From contig CAJQUW010006111.1 of NCBI GenBank assembly GCA_907163375.1, positions 242,001 to 306,000 of the forward strand: a DNA stretch of 64,000 bases, in the 5' to 3' direction. The translations under genes and the position numbers were made by a program. This DNA is from Prostheceraeus crozeri (lineage: Eukaryota > Platyhelminthes > Polycladida > Euryleptidae). The notes beneath the pieces are model-generated. The model saw only the letters and a list, made by a program, of their open reading frames with translations, searched no databases and was not told the origin of the DNA. Below, in pieces: positions 24,209 to 34,959 of the stretch (its first letter is position 1; every line of letters starts with the position of its first letter).

Positions 24209-24904
24209 TATTACAACAGGGTGGCGGCCGAGCCCGGGAATAGCATTTTGTGTTTTTTACCAATAATAAGGAATTTCCTGAATTCAACTGATATTAAAAT
24301 GACTTCATTGCGCCCACCATTTCTATCACATTTCTTCGAGTCTTAATGGAATTAGGCCTAACAAATAAGTTTGCACAACAATTGGATGAAATTTTCATGA
24401 CTTCATTTCAATATGACTGTGTCAATGATATCTGTGAGGCCATGGTAATGTCGTTGACGCGTCACTTATAGTGAAATAGCTAGTTATTAGATTTTGCGAA
24501 TAACTAATTTTGAATCTTATAAAAATTATTTTGTGGATTTTCACATCGAAGTCGTTGGGTTGACTGTAAATTGATTCGCACATGCAAGCACAAACTCGCA
24601 ATCAATTGACGACAAAAATCGTTTTTTGTATTTCTTAACGTGCTACCTGTAAATTATGCCTCTTTTCGTAGCAGACTCGTAATATGGCAAATTGACAAAT
24701 TCTATAGTTAGTGATGACGTAGCTAAAGCTGCGATCCACACATGCTGAAAAGTCATATCTAACTTTTAGAATGAAAACTGTTCATTTTGAGGGTCAAACA
24801 TATTTCAAGCAAAATCACTCATCACTGACAGGAGAAACAGCTGTTACAATAAAATGGAGCTTATATACAAAACAAGGAAAGTGAACTACATTCCATCAGT
24901 TCAT
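24209..24904. other. Unassigned sequence
   Basis: Apart from GGTGGCGGCC at about 24220, a motif that recurs next to the hAT element near 32 kb, I see nothing recognisable before the 73-bp satellite. Confidence 0.35.
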
Positions 24905-26279
24905 AGGTCGTCGATACATTTGTAGTGCATGGATTCATCAAAGTTCTAACTGCGTCACAAGTTGAATACTCATCAATAGGTCGTCGGTACATTTGTAGTG
25001 CATGGATTCATCAAAGTTCTAACTGCGTCACAAGTTGAATATTCATCAATAGGTCGTCGGTACATTTGTAGTGCATGGATTCGCCAAAGTTGTAACTGCG
25101 TCACAAGTTGAATATTCATCAATAGGTCGTCGGTATATTTGTAGTGCATGGATTCACCAAAGTTTGTACACGTAGCGTCACAAGTTGGACATATTCATCA
25201 GTAGGTCGTCGTCGGTATAATTGTGTAGTGCATGGATTCACCAAAGTTCTAACTGCGTCACAATTTGAATATTCATACAATATGTCGTCGGTTATATTTG
25301 TCAGTGCATGGATTTCACACCAAAGTTCTAACTGCGTCACAAGTGAATATTCATCAATAGGATTTACGTGTCGGTACTATTTGTAGTAGCATGGATTCGC
25401 CAAAGTTTAACTGCGGTCCACAAAGTTGAATATTCTATCAGTATGAGGTCGTCGTCGGTATATTTGTAGTGCATGGATTCACCAAAGTTCTAACTGCGTC
25501 ACCAAGTTGAATATTCATCAATATGTCGTCGGTACATTTTGTAGTGCAATGGATTCGCCAAGTTGTAAACTGCCTTCTCCACAAGTTTGAATATTCATCA
25601 ATAGGTCGTCGGTATAATTTGTAGTGCATGGATTCACCAAAGTTCTAAACATGCGTCACAAGTTGAATATATTCATCAATAGTCGTCGTTACATTGTTTG
25701 TATTGCATGGATTCACCAAGTCAAACGCGTCACAAGTTGAATATTCATCAGTAGGTCGTCGTCGTATAAGTTGAGGTGCATGGATTCCCGAAAGTTTCGA
25801 ACTGCGACACAAGTTGATTTCATCAAAGGTCGTCGGTACCTTTGTAGTGCATGATTCACCCGAAGTTCTAACTGCGTCACAAGTTGAATATTCATCAATA
25901 GGTCGTCGGTACATTTGTAGTGCATGGATTCGCCAAAGTTGTAACTGCGTCACAAGTTGAATATTCATCAGTAGGTCGTCGTCGGTATATTTGTAGTGCA
26001 TGGATTCACCAAAGTTCTAACTGCGTCACAAGTTGAATATTCATCAATAGGTCGTCGGTACATTTGTAGTGCATGGATTCACCGAAGTTCGAACTGCGTC
26101 ACAAGTTGAATATTCATCAATAGGTCGTCGGTACATTTGTAGTGCATGGATTCACCAAAGTTCGAACTGCGTCACAAGTTGAATATTCATCAGTAGGTCG
26201 TCGTCGGTATATTTGTAGTGCATGGATTCACCGAAGTTCGAACTGCGTCACAAGTTGAATATTCATCAATAGGTCGTCA
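24905..26279. repeat. 73-bp satellite array continuous with a Penelope-like 3-prime end
   Basis: Starts of AGGTCGTCGGTACATTTGTA fall at 24905, 24978 and 25051, so the period is 73 bp, with some 76-bp units carrying an extra GTC. There are about 18-19 units. On the minus strand the unit contains DDLLMNIQLVTQ.EL, and that reading continues without a break from the C-terminus of the Penelope-like frame just to the right (26283 on). The array is thus built from the element's 3-prime end. Units between about 25150 and 25860 carry many single-base insertions and deletions that the flanking units lack. Confidence 0.93.
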
Positions 26280-26282
26280 TTA

Positions 26283-27150
26283 ATCTCGCGAATGTGCAGC
26301 GCTTCAGCCAACTTTGTCAACCAATAAGTTCTATAAATAATCCTAAAATCCGCATCGTTAGGAAAGTGTTCTTACATGCTAATTTCAGAAGCAGGTCTAC
26401 CTTTCATGTGTTCATTTATCCGAGTAATAAAATGCCTTCTCGTTTCTCCAATGTAACACTTATTTGCTCTTAGCAACTGAAACCTTTTCTGTCAGTGAAG
26501 GATTTGGTCATCATCTATAATAACATCATTCGCAGTATTTTGGAGTATTCGGCCCCATGTTCGTCGGACTAAGCGCTACAAACAGCAAATTAATGGAAAA
26601 GATACAAGATCGTGCGCACTACATTATATGTGGATCTTCAAGATGCCCTTGTAATAACTTTATCCCTCTTCATTACAGGCGTTTGATAATTGGCTTGAAT
26701 CTTTTCGACTCATTGTCTCAAGATAAGAAGCATGTTCTTCATTTTCTTGATCCCCGAAGGTTGCTCCATACCAATAAGTATTGTGTGCCACATTGCATTT
26801 CAATCCTGAGACAGAGCAGTTTCATCCTAACGATGATTCGACTTGCAAATGCCGACTTCAGATAGTGGTTCCCAGTATTCACCGCTACACTGTCCGATGT
26901 CATGTTACTTCTTTCTTGTTACTTTTTCTTTTATGTTTTGAACTTTGTCAATTGCCTCACGATTCTCAATATTGAGGTATTTTTGGAAAATAAACGCATT
27001 ATTATTATTATTACAGTGCTCACACTCATATTTAGAAACAACTGAAGAAAGTAGGAAATAAGGGATTTATCTTTGTCCAGAAATAGCATACTAGTCTTTA
27101 AAGTTTTAAATATTGGAAAAAGACGTTTTCATTATAAAATGAATGTGAGT
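26283..27150 (-). pseudogene. Penelope-like element relic interrupted by a LINE
   Basis: On the minus strand, to the left of the LINE (26283-26470), the reading is CYIGETRRHFITRINEHMKG, then ASEISM and AEALHIREINDDLLMNIQ: the GIY-YIG core, the second block with Arg and EH, and the C-terminus of a Penelope-like nuclease. To the right of the LINE (27016-27150) the minus strand reads SSVVSKYECEHC, the Cys-bearing strand that normally comes directly before YIG. The LINE at 26471-27016 therefore sits inside this domain. One stop (after SEISM) is visible. The RT part further upstream is not recognisable beyond about 27150. Confidence 0.8.
26471..27016 (+). pseudogene. LINE family B copy 1, 5-prime truncated
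   Basis: It reads LVIIYNNIIRSILEYSAPCF, then IQDRAHYIICGSS and FIPLHYRRL, the same C-terminal RT region as the copy at 48694-49379. A frame change occurs near 26805. The 3-prime end has GCCTCACGATTCTCAATATT and a matching TGAGG that form a short stem-loop, then AATAAACG and (ATT)n to 27015. TGCTC lies next to both ends (5-prime TTGCTCT, 3-prime GTGCTCA), a possible short target duplication. It inserted into a Penelope-like relic. Confidence 0.82.
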
Positions 27151-27159
27151 GGGTAGTCT

Positions 27160-27764
27160 TGCTTTATTGCACGTCATATCTAAATGATGGTTCATCTGCA
27201 CGTCTCCAAGTTCATCAGCTGTAATATATTTTACAAATACACAACTTCATGATCAAGAATAACACAATTTAACAATTCAACACTGGTAAAGGTTACTTAT
27301 AAGCCTTCATCAACACCAAGTTGAGGAAAAATATCAATCCAAAATCATGCCAACAAAATTCTATCAACGCTGCCACTGATAAAAACGTGGATCAGAGTTT
27401 TCGATGGTATTTTGAATGTAAGTCAACGGCTGCATTCAGAAAACTTGACGGTAAATCGTGACAAGACGGACACCCAAGTCAATAGGGCTTCTATATAGAC
27501 CATCGCTTCCAAATATCGGGGTCGCGACCGAGGATTGGGTCACTAGTATATGAAACCATCAGCAGCTTCTTCTAGCGTTAAAGATTTTGTTATCTGTTCC
27601 GGTCACGGCTACCCCTGGAACGCGAAAGATAAATCAATAAATGCCGGTACCGTTATGAGCAACTGAACAGATCAATTGTGTTAAATATCAAAACGTCTAT
27701 TTCTGAAATCGGCAACACGAATACAAAATATGGCAAACAATGTTGCAATTACCACTATGATAAT
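27160..27764. other. Unassigned sequence
   Basis: No gene or repeat seen. It could include eroded upstream parts of the Penelope-like relic on the minus strand. Confidence 0.35.
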
Positions 27765-27772
27765 GTTATGGA

Positions 27773-28321
27773 CAGGCGCTTACCCAGGATTTTCGTTCGG
27801 GGGGATGATATTTGAATACTGACCTCAAAAATTCTAGAACTTGTATGAATAGACCTAGTCGATTTAGCTGCATGTGATTTACCTGTTGAATCAAGCCAAA
27901 TCAACTATCATATACACTTGTGCTCAAACAATACAGAAATCTGTAAAACTGCGTGCGTAGAAGTGCGAGTTCGTTTAGACGCCTTTGGCCCATCATTGCC
28001 CTATGATGGGTTTTAAGTAATCACCTGCCTCATACCCATACCCGTGTATCGTGAAGGATGAAAGAGGAAATTTGATCAACAGTCAAAATTGATAGAAATT
28101 TATAAGGTATATATTCAAGTGTTAAATCAAGTATTATTGGTCTGAAATTGAGTATTTTTATTTCAAAATAAAGGATGATTTATTAATATTTACGAAAGCC
28201 GACACTCGATATTTTCACATGCTCAGTATGCCTAAGTTTCTCACTTTTTTCATACCACTTAGAGTTTCGAATTTCGGGGGGGGGGATGCATCCCCTGTAT
28301 CCCCCCTTCGGTACGCCACTG
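27773..28321. mobile_element. Non-autonomous hAT element with perfect 8-bp TSD
   Basis: GTTATGGA flanks both sides (27765-27772 and 28322-28329). The left end is CAGGCGCTTACCCAGGATTT and the right end, read inverted, is CAGTGGCGTACCGAAGGGGG. The G/C-rich blocks just inside both ends (near 27800 and 28280) are a family trait. Length is 549 bp and there is no transposase. The runs of G at 28277-28286 may be misread in length. Confidence 0.92.
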
Positions 28322-28329
28322 GTTATGGA

Positions 28330-29219
28330 AAATGACAAAGATGGAGAGAATAAGATAGCTCTGGAAGGAGAGGACATTGACATTGTACAAACTGCATTTG
28401 AATACAGTACTATAGCAAGAAGTGCATGAATAATGTTTAGAGGATAGGTTATAAATATTAATAAATATAAGCGGCCTGATTTCACATTGTCAAGTTTTTT
28501 AATTATTGAAAGTATTCTAAAGCATATTTTACATACCTATGTAGTAGGAGGTCTAATTATTAGGAGGTCCGGAACAGAATTTCATCAAAGTATAAATATT
28601 CTCGCACATTTACTGAAATCTTACATGCAAATGATATTGAGCAGCTGCTTACCTGAAATGGAGCATTCAATTTTGAAGCACAATTGTATACAGTTCAAAC
28701 ACAATGTTCCGGACCTCGTTGACTGATATAGACTTCAGTAAATTCGACTGAGCGTTATTGCGTGTCTCTGTTTTATGCAGTTGAATAATACTCATGCAAT
28801 CATTCGTTGCTGTAACAATGCTTTGGATCTGACTTCATTTGCTGCTAATACCTCCTATATCAATTTTCTGAAGCATAGACCATATGTCTAGAAAAAGGGC
28901 CTTGCCATTTAAGTCCTGGATGCTATGTGTGACCGGTTAACCGCGATATACACATATGTATTTCTTCACGTGCACCACATTATTAATCAATGGTCAGATA
29001 AGGCATTTCAGAAGTGTGGGACTGGCTGATAGCATATTAAAGATTTGATGACATTTATGTTACTCTGCCTGTTGCTTTTGAAAGCAATCTGAACCATCAA
29101 CGTTTTATGAAGAAACTCAACTAGGCCTACATATTTAATCACATTCAAACATGAAATACTTTCTAATGATCACAAAATATTTCATTTTCATCAACTGATT
29201 GATTCTTGGCTATACATAA
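28330..29219. other. Unassigned sequence
   Basis: No supported feature. The open frame at 28487-28726 has no recognisable motifs. Confidence 0.35.
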
Positions 29220-29750
29220 CTGTTTTTTCTATAATCTATAAAAAATTTTAATTTTTATTTTATTAATATTTATATGTATACAATTTTCTCTCACTTAACC
29301 GTTAATATTTATATTTCTTTTGTTCCATTATTTCTATAACCTTTTTCTTTCATACCTCCTTTCCCATATATAATTATCAAATTATCTCTATATTTTATTT
29401 TTTTTCTTGCCATATAACCAACATCAAAATACTACTCTACCAACCCAGAATAACACTTCAAACAAAAAAGCCAAAATTACAACCACAAATTTCAGCCCAG
29501 CAAAAAAAACCAAACAACCCCACCCAAAACAACTAAACAACAACCCACAACCTAATACCAACCCCAAAAACAACCAACCACCACAAACACCTAAAACACT
29601 ACACCCACCACCAAACCAACAAAAACCCTCCAACAAAAAACACCTGCCCCCCCCCCCCCGCCCACCTCTCCCCACCATCCCCCCCGCCCGCCCCCACCCA
29701 ACAAACATGCAACCAATCACCAGCTCACCCCCAAATTCATATACATAAAC
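29220..29750. repeat. Strand-asymmetric, G-depleted low-complexity block
   Basis: The plus strand shifts from T/A-rich (29220-29400) to A/C-only (29430-29640) and then C-rich (29641-29700). Between 29521 and 29640 I count no G at all. The mirror of the G tract at 9.9 kb, it is either real purine/pyrimidine asymmetric DNA or an assembly fill of poor reads. The open frames on both strands are products of the composition. Confidence 0.8.
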
Positions 29751-30741
29751 AGCTATGACTTCCCTACCAATTCACACTTTAGTTTCATATGATCTTTGCT
29801 TTTAGTCATTTTTTTCAGATTTCAACTTTCAAGCATGCAAGGCTGAAGTAGCATGTTGCCTTCTGAGACGTGACTTTCCAAAAGCCATGTATTATGCATT
29901 CATTACATTGACATTTTAAATGTTTTTTCGGCATATTTTGAATTTTATTTCAATTAACACTAATTGCAGTAAGCTGTCGGGATTGCTTATGCAATGCGAA
30001 GAAGAAGAAGCAAGTTGAACGATTTGATTGAGAGCAATGCAAAGTCATCGAGTCAAATTAAAGCGGATGAGGAAACTTCTGACATGATTTGATGCGATTG
30101 TAATGTTGCCAATACAGTTGTGGTATTAGTGCGGTGCACCTCATTCGCTGAATCAAAGACTGAAACCTTGATTCTCCAGTTTTATACCTGACTTTGCTCG
30201 AGACACAAATTTTATGACTGACGGTCACCATGTGCCCATTGTTTCTACGCAAGCTAATAAAAAGGATGATAATTAGGAATTCTTCTGGTCTTTACGGTCT
30301 TCGTCCATTGCGACAGCTTTCCCGGCTTCTGTTGCCGATACTACTTGATAAATGTGTGTCCTCATGCCTTTGTACGAGTATGAACATGTGCATTTTGATA
30401 TCATGGTTTTCTATCATGGCATGAATACGCTGCAGTTCAAAATGCCGCGTTCCAAACGTGTTTCTTCAACTTACCATGTTAAGAAATTGAATTCTGAAAA
30501 ATCGGCTAAGTAAAACATGTGGAATTTCATGAATCAGATGATGAAAATGAAGTATTTTTTATCGCTAGACAGTTCAGGAGGTTAGCTTTTCCATCAATGT
30601 GAAATCATATAGATCCCGCAAGCAGTTCACTATCTGCAGGGCATTGAGTTAAAGTATATGATTGTAATCCTAAGAACCACCATTCACACAGAATTCAAAT
30701 ATTTAGAAAACTGAGTGCAATAGAGTCAAATATTGTTCATT
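29751..30741. other. Unassigned sequence
   Basis: Nothing recognisable on either strand. The frames near 30058-30424 are short and unsupported. Confidence 0.35.
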
Positions 30742-30749
30742 ATCTAATA

Positions 30750-31193
30750 CAGTGGTTCCCAACCTTTTCATGCTGCGTACCCCAAAGTAGAAAATCATAG
30801 GATTTTTCATTATTCCGCGTACCCTCACTTAACATATAAAAGTAGCAAGAATTCAATCATACGAAAATTTGATTACGCGCAGAAATATACGAAATTCGAA
30901 ATTGAAACACACAAGAATGTGTAACAACACAAGCGCAGCGAGAGCCATGCTTCAACATCAAACAAGCTCTTTGTTTGCTTTTAATCATTACCATGGTGGA
31001 GAATCCGGATTCGCATAAGTGTGTGGTTGGGGTCGAGTTGGTGGTCGCTAATTAGCAGCGGTTGCTTCAAGGCCAACTGATGACAATCCATGCGCACAAA
31101 GTTCAACTGATCTATGAACAGGAAAGTAGTGAAAGTAAAATTGAATTATGATAAGTCTCCCATATTCTGCGTACCCCAGGTTGGAAACCCCTG
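30750..31193. mobile_element. Non-autonomous hAT element
   Basis: The left end is CAGTGGTTCCCAACC and the right end, read inverted, is CAGGGGTTTCCAACC, the classical Charlie-like hAT terminus. GCGTACCCC blocks lie inside both ends (about 30774 and 31170). The flanks ATCTAATA (30742-30749) and ATCTAACA (31194-31201) form an 8-bp duplication with one change. Length is 444 bp; no transposase. Confidence 0.93.
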
Positions 31194-31316
31194 ATCTAAC
31201 ACGTCAAACGTTGGTGGTGAAGTTCAAACAGGAAATATCTCAAATTTTATGATATCAGTAGCTTGAGGAGGTGTCCGAATGATTTTTGAGCGGTATGATT
31301 GGAATAGCATATCTGG

Positions 31317-31973
31317 CAGGGGCGTAAGGTCCATTTGGGCATTCGGGGCACTGCCCCGAATGTATTTTTTAGATAAATCCCGCAACATATTCTATATATA
31401 TATCATGTACAATATACGACAGTGACCAAACGCTACATCTTAGGCCTATCTTTGAGTCTTTATTTCATCTTTCCAACGGATGCATGTATAACTGTCGGTG
31501 GTATTATCTCTCTTCCTCTCTCAGGGGCAGTCGCCGGAGTGTCGCCGAGATTGCACCGATTGGCCAAAATCTAACACGAGCCACACATGATCAGCAATGG
31601 CTCGTTGGTGTCATCAACAACTCAGCCAATCTATCAATGTGCCGTTCGCGCGTGCCAGAACATCTCGGCGACTCCTTTCAGCAATCCACGGAGAAGCAGT
31701 CCATCTCTGTGATTCAACCTAGGCGAAAACAGGGAATTCTTTACGAGTTACACCTACACACACTGGCTGGCTAATCACGGCGAGTCTGACCGCAGTTTGA
31801 ACCTGACAAACGCGTAGGTAATAGTTAACGCGTGCATTCTTCCATCATTATTTGAAAAGATCAAAGTGAATTTTAGATTATAGCCGAGTACTATGATGCA
31901 TGCTATAAAGTATACCAATGCCAAGACTGATTTTTTACGCCTCGGAGATTTTTTGAAGCTAGCTACGCCACTG
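31317..31973. mobile_element. Non-autonomous hAT element
   Basis: The left end CAGGGGCGTAAGGTCC and the right end, read inverted, CAGTGGCGTAGCTAGC match over CAG.GGCGTA. The flanks ATATCTGG (31309-31316) and ACATCTGG (31974-31981) differ at one of eight positions. Length is 657 bp. A plus-strand open frame inside (31484-31774, 96 codons) has no hAT transposase motif that I can see. Confidence 0.87.
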
Positions 31974-31991
31974 ACATCTGGTCAATATAAA

Positions 31992-32067
31992 AAGGTAGCG
32001 TGGAAGTTTGGTGATACAGCCCGAGAATCCCCCGGGAATTTGAAGCTTGAAATCTGGCCGCCACCTT
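31992..32067. repeat. Small imperfect palindrome next to hAT
   Basis: The left side AAGGTAGCGTGGAAGTTT and the right side, read inverted, AAGGTGGCGGCCAGATTT agree at 12-13 of 18 positions, with about 40 bp between. GGTGGCGGCC also occurs at about 24220, again directly beyond a hAT right end. It may be a tiny MITE or a preferred neighbourhood. Confidence 0.4.
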
Positions 32068-32079
32068 GTTACAGGGTCT

Positions 32080-33505
32080 ATTTCGGGCTATTAACTGCTT
32101 GTTGGCCTTCAATTCATTGAATTTTGACAGTTATCAGTTGCATCATGTTCAATGCTTATTAATTGACTGCGCAGTTCATCTCTGAAGAGGGATATTTATG
32201 TACCTAGCTAATTATAGCGCAGATACATGCGTTGGCGTTGCAGTAGGAGGAGTAGTTTGTAAAGATAATCCTCTCAAGTTGCTGACTTTTGATGTGAAGA
32301 GGAATTTTGCTGTCGTCATGAATAATCCCTACTCTGCTGAATTTAGAAGTCTTCGGAGAGTGAAAGGAATTCGATGACGTCGGAATATTCCTCGCTATTT
32401 TTAGCTGACATTGAGAATCGACGGATTCGTGTTTCATGGATTGAGAAGGATTTCTTACAGTAATCACCGGTGATTCGGTGAAGTGAGGATGCAGGCGACG
32501 GCGAGGATACAGGGCTGACGGAAATGTTGTAGGAGGAGTCTTGATGATCTCATCTATCAGACCGGTCATTTTACAGATGTATGGGAACTGTGTTGCGTGC
32601 GCAGTGGCAGTGAATAGACTCTCCGTCTGAGTATTGAATCCCTGTTATATGATGCTCGTCCGAGAAACCACTCAGTGCCGATCTTCTGAAGTCACGTTCT
32701 TGCGTGGAAGTGAGCATTCTTCATCTCAGCTGTTGATACATGATCCTTAACGGGTCGACGTTTCACCCAACTGCAAGGAATCTTCGACGCACAGTTGAAC
32801 TTCCCTTCTCAAAATATTGTTAATATTATCAGCGGAAACACAACATTCCGAGAGGATTCAGCGTTGAGTCAAGGTTGGGCATGCACTGTCAGTCCGTGCT
32901 TGTAGTGAAGAAGCTCAAATGAAATCTAAATTTCAAGAATCGATGAGATGGAATTTACTTTGGCGAGATGTCTATGCCGCATTGAACACTTCGCAATCAG
33001 GAGTCGATTTCTGTGCAAGCATGCCATTAAACTTAGTTAGAGAAAGCAATGAACACTCCTCAAATTTGTGTTCACATTAATTTGCAGAATATTGTATTGT
33101 CACAAGCGAGGGATTCGATGACTGAGGAATTACTCAAACGCCTTCATGATCGTTACCGATCATCAGAGGCATCTATCCGACAAGCATCTTGAACTTGTCA
33201 CTTCATTTCAGCAGTGTTTGATACTGAGATGAACACAGGCGGAAACTTCTGAGTCTTTTTGGTTGTGTATTGATAAAATTCACGTACAAAAGCTAAGTCC
33301 TCATACACTGTGGACGAGAATACACTGTGTGACAGATGTGACTGGAAGCGATCCAGAGAGGGCTTCCTCCGCATGGAGAGAGGCAGACCATGATGATGAT
33401 GATAAAATCAATTGTCTATATTGCAATGATCATCATGTGGGACGGACACAGTTGTTGCACCTTCAAAATTCAATATCAAGAACACGGACGTAGTAGCACA
33501 AATTC
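32080..33505. other. Unassigned sequence
   Basis: A 121-codon minus-strand frame (32204-32569) is the only longer one. It is rich in Ser, Pro and Ile, has no motif I can name and no convincing splice sites. Confidence 0.35.
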
Positions 33506-34759
33506 AAATAGCCAAAAATCCATAGTTTTTTAAATAGGTGGGCTTTTCCCTTGGTTTTTTAAATATATTCACGAATTGTTTGGCGCACGATCGAATTTGA
33601 GACAGATATTGATAGCAGGTTATGTCCGATGTCAAATGCTCAACAAAAAGCTCAGCAGTGTATTCTAATTTAAGTATCAAACTACTCAGAGCATGACATT
33701 TCTTCATTATCTTTTTGTACTACCGAAAATTTTCGAATTCTTTCGAAAAGACATAATTCGGGCTTGACGTCAAGATGGGTTAATAATTATGTGCCACATG
33801 AAATTGTAAGTAACTTTGACATCAGCAGTTTATCTAGTTTAGCATTTATTCCAATATCACGTGGATGATTTCGTCATGATAAAATCAATGATCCAAAAAT
33901 GTTCATCACAAAAAGTGTGGTTACACGATAATTACTAAAAAGGTATTCATTAACTCGTATGTTTACGCACACAGAAACAGCAATATAGAATAACTAAAAT
34001 TCTATATATAAACTATATAATACTTAATCTACTCTAATCTATATATAACTAAAAAATCTTCATTTACTGAGGATGACATTGGTAACATGAGCTAATATGA
34101 GATGGTCCTCATACCGAAAATACAAACAATTATAAAGTCAAAAGTCAAAAATTTTCAAAAAAGTTAGTCAAGTAACGGCGTTTAAAACATGCAACAGAGT
34201 TCGATTATCGAATAACTCTAGGACACAAGTTATATAGCTCTGGACCACGACCCAACACTGTCATCCTCCTTAATTTTGTCTTCACTTTAGGAATATTTAG
34301 CTATGATATATAGCTATCAATCAAGGTTGCATATGATTGAGACGTAACAAATCACAAAAACAGTAAAACACAAAATGATCTTGTGAAAAGAGGAGCAATG
34401 TGGCAAACTATCTGAAATATACAGCAAAGCTATAGGCTTATACGGAATACTAATTACAGATTCCGCAATCGTAAAAGGGGAAGCAAAGGAAAATAAGTCC
34501 TATTGGCGATAACAGGTGATTTCTGATGGATGCGAATGCTTCGTAGCCGCCAGTAGTGTAATTAGAATAATTAATTAAACGGTCGTTCATGTTGAAGCTA
34601 TGATCTGATGATATACAACTTGAATTCATAAATCCTGGCCTTATATAGAAGAAACACAATCTACTATTGTAAATAACCCAGCCTCCTATTAAAAAAACCC
34701 ACCAAAATTCCTATTTAAAAAACCCAAAACCCACGGGTTTTTTAAATATGCCAACCCTG
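33506..34759. mobile_element. Possible hAT-like element with AAAACCC-type ends
   Basis: The right end, read inverted, is CAGGGTTGGCATATTTAAAA and leads into repeated ACCC/GGGT blocks with TTTTTTAAATAGG. The left block at 33520-33570 carries the same TTTTTTAAATAGG and GTGGG motifs in the opposite sense. I found no target duplication, and the left terminus (CAAATAGCC) is weak, so the left border is a guess. The hairpin near 34715-34745 is clear. Confidence 0.35.
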
Positions 34760-34959
34760 ATTGAAGAAATATAATACAGATGAAAAGGTTTATTGTATCG
34801 ATTGAATAATGTTGATGATCATATTCATTTGACGTATGAGTCTCAGAGACAACGTTTTGCCTTCTTTGGATGTTTTTTGACGAATGGCTACAGAAACGTT
34901 TTCTGGAGTTCACCTCAGTTTCGCTCCTCTGTCACATAACTGCGGCCTCGTTCGAAGTC

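Noticed and set aside
24905-26279. CRISPR array
   Set aside because: The units are contiguous 73-bp repeats with no unique spacers, in eukaryotic DNA, and trace to a retroelement end. The same reasoning applies to the 35-, 76- and 81-bp arrays.
32204-32569. 121-codon minus-strand frame
   Set aside because: No domain, hydrophobic pattern or convincing splice sites; its length is expected by chance in 64 kb.
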